From CAYGXH01 sp964354485 (GTDB taxonomy: Bacteria > Bacteroidota > Ignavibacteria > UBA10030 > SZUA-254): a DNA stretch of 7,033 nucleotides. The stretch is from contig CAYGZY010000154.1 of NCBI GenBank assembly GCA_964354485.1, positions 1 to 7,033 of the forward strand, read 5' to 3'. This document shows, piece by piece, positions 6,534 through 7,033 of this stretch; position 1 is the first letter of the stretch; each line of letters opens with the position of its first letter. The position numbers and the translations under genes were made by a program. The notes under the pieces are model-generated. The model made no database searches and was not told where the DNA came from. It saw only the letters and a program-made list of their open reading frames with translations.

Positions 6534-7033
6534 ATGCCCATGAAAATTATTTGGGTAAGCATTCTTATCATCTGCATATTTTCTGGATGTTTCTATTTCG
6601 GCAAAAATCAATATGCTGATGTTGTGCGGAAACCGAACAGCGATTGGGATTTCCGTGAATGCCTCACCGTAATATCAGCGCCGATAGGCCATAATTACTT
6701 TGATTTTAGAACAAATATTAAAGCATCAGCAACGCCTTATTATCCTTCTGTAGTTCTGGCTATCCAGAGGAATGCACAGCGTATCATGCACTGGTCGGAA
6801 TCTGAATTCCAGGTGAATGCAGATGCACTAATGAAGGAAGACAATGGAATTTATATTGATTGGGCAACTAATAAACTGGTAGATTCTCGGGGTAATTATT
6901 TTCAGCATCATACACAAATTGATTCATTGATGTTTCTCATACCACTTATTAACACAGCATGGACAAGCATAAACTCCCAAATACTCGTTAATCTGTCGAA
7001 CCCAAAAAGCGATCCAAAACATCCTTATGTTCC
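6534..7033 (+). CDS. Lipoprotein of unknown function, N-terminal part (3' end outside window)
   Basis: An open frame from ATG 6534-6536 runs 166 codons to the right edge without a stop. Residues 4-18 are a basic/hydrophobic signal ending in the lipobox FSGC with acceptor Cys19, so the product should be lipid-anchored in the envelope. The mature part starts with a polar linker, then WDFRECLTVISAPIGHNYFD (split as WDFRECLTVI, SAPIGHNYFD; about 38-57), YYPSVVLAIQRNAQRIMHW (about 69-87), an acidic stretch, and DSLMFLIPLINTAWTS further on. I do not recognise the family. A second in-frame ATG at 6540-6542 (residue 3, MKIIW) is an equally good start. Neither has a Shine-Dalgarno site; the upstream bases are almost pure A/T, as is common in Bacteroidota. 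Codons are AT-rich, like the left-edge nitroreductase and unlike the middle genes. It is divergent from the Tyr-rich lipoprotein. Confidence 0.7.
   Translation, partial: MPMKIIWVSILIICIFSGCFYFGKNQYADVVRKPNSDWDFRECLTVISAPIGHNYFDFRTNIKASATPYYPSVVLAIQRNAQRIMHWSESEFQVNADALMKEDNGIYIDWATNKLVDSRGNYFQHHTQIDSLMFLIPLINTAWTSINSQILVNLSNPKSDPKHPYV

Overview
The window fits a Gram-negative bacterium of the Bacteroidota/Chlorobiota (FCB) assemblage, with an Ignavibacteria-like lineage as my best guess. The pointers are a FadL/OmpP1-type outer-membrane barrel with a C-terminal aromatic residue, lipoproteins with lipobox cysteines, a Tyr-rich secreted protein, few clear Shine-Dalgarno sites, and a truncated nitroreductase of a type I associate with Bacteroidota. 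The placement is inferred from protein style and is not proven.

Layout, left to right. (1) Positions 3-230, + strand: the last 75 codons of a nitroreductase-family gene, AT-rich. (2) Positions 231-327: short convergent gap with a perfect 12-bp inverted repeat just past the sirtuin stop. (3) Positions 328-3506, - strand: a two-gene unit read right to left, consisting of a membrane-anchored penicillin-amidase-family Ntn hydrolase (808 aa) followed 14 nt later by a SIRT5/CobB-type NAD-dependent protein deacylase (245 aa from the preferred start). (4) Positions 3507-3625: gap with a strong intrinsic terminator for the gene to its right. (5) Positions 3626-6049, - strand: a second two-gene unit, consisting of a lipoprotein with acidic, Tyr/Trp-rich and Ser/Arg-rich blocks (361 aa), then 33 nt later a FadL/OmpP1-like outer-membrane protein (434 aa). 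(6) Positions 6050-6533: a 484-base AT-rich divergent intergenic region with possible control elements and one doubtful 39-codon ORF. (7) Positions 6534 to the end, + strand: the start of an unrecognised lipoprotein gene that runs off the window.

Functionally the block is mostly cell envelope: two lipoproteins, an outer-membrane channel and an exported amidase. The exception is the cytoplasmic sirtuin, which shares a transcription unit with the amidase. Both enzymes of that unit remove acyl groups from nitrogen (small amides for the amidase, lysine side chains for the sirtuin), and the neighbouring barrel belongs to a family that imports hydrophobic molecules. A functional link is attractive but only inferred, because a terminator separates the two units. 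Base composition is close to 50% GC or above in the middle and clearly lower at both ends.

I found no RNA gene, CRISPR array, insertion sequence, phage gene or recognisable defence system. Nothing here is a convincing new multi-gene system. The most unusual object is the Tyr-rich lipoprotein and its pairing with the outer-membrane barrel.
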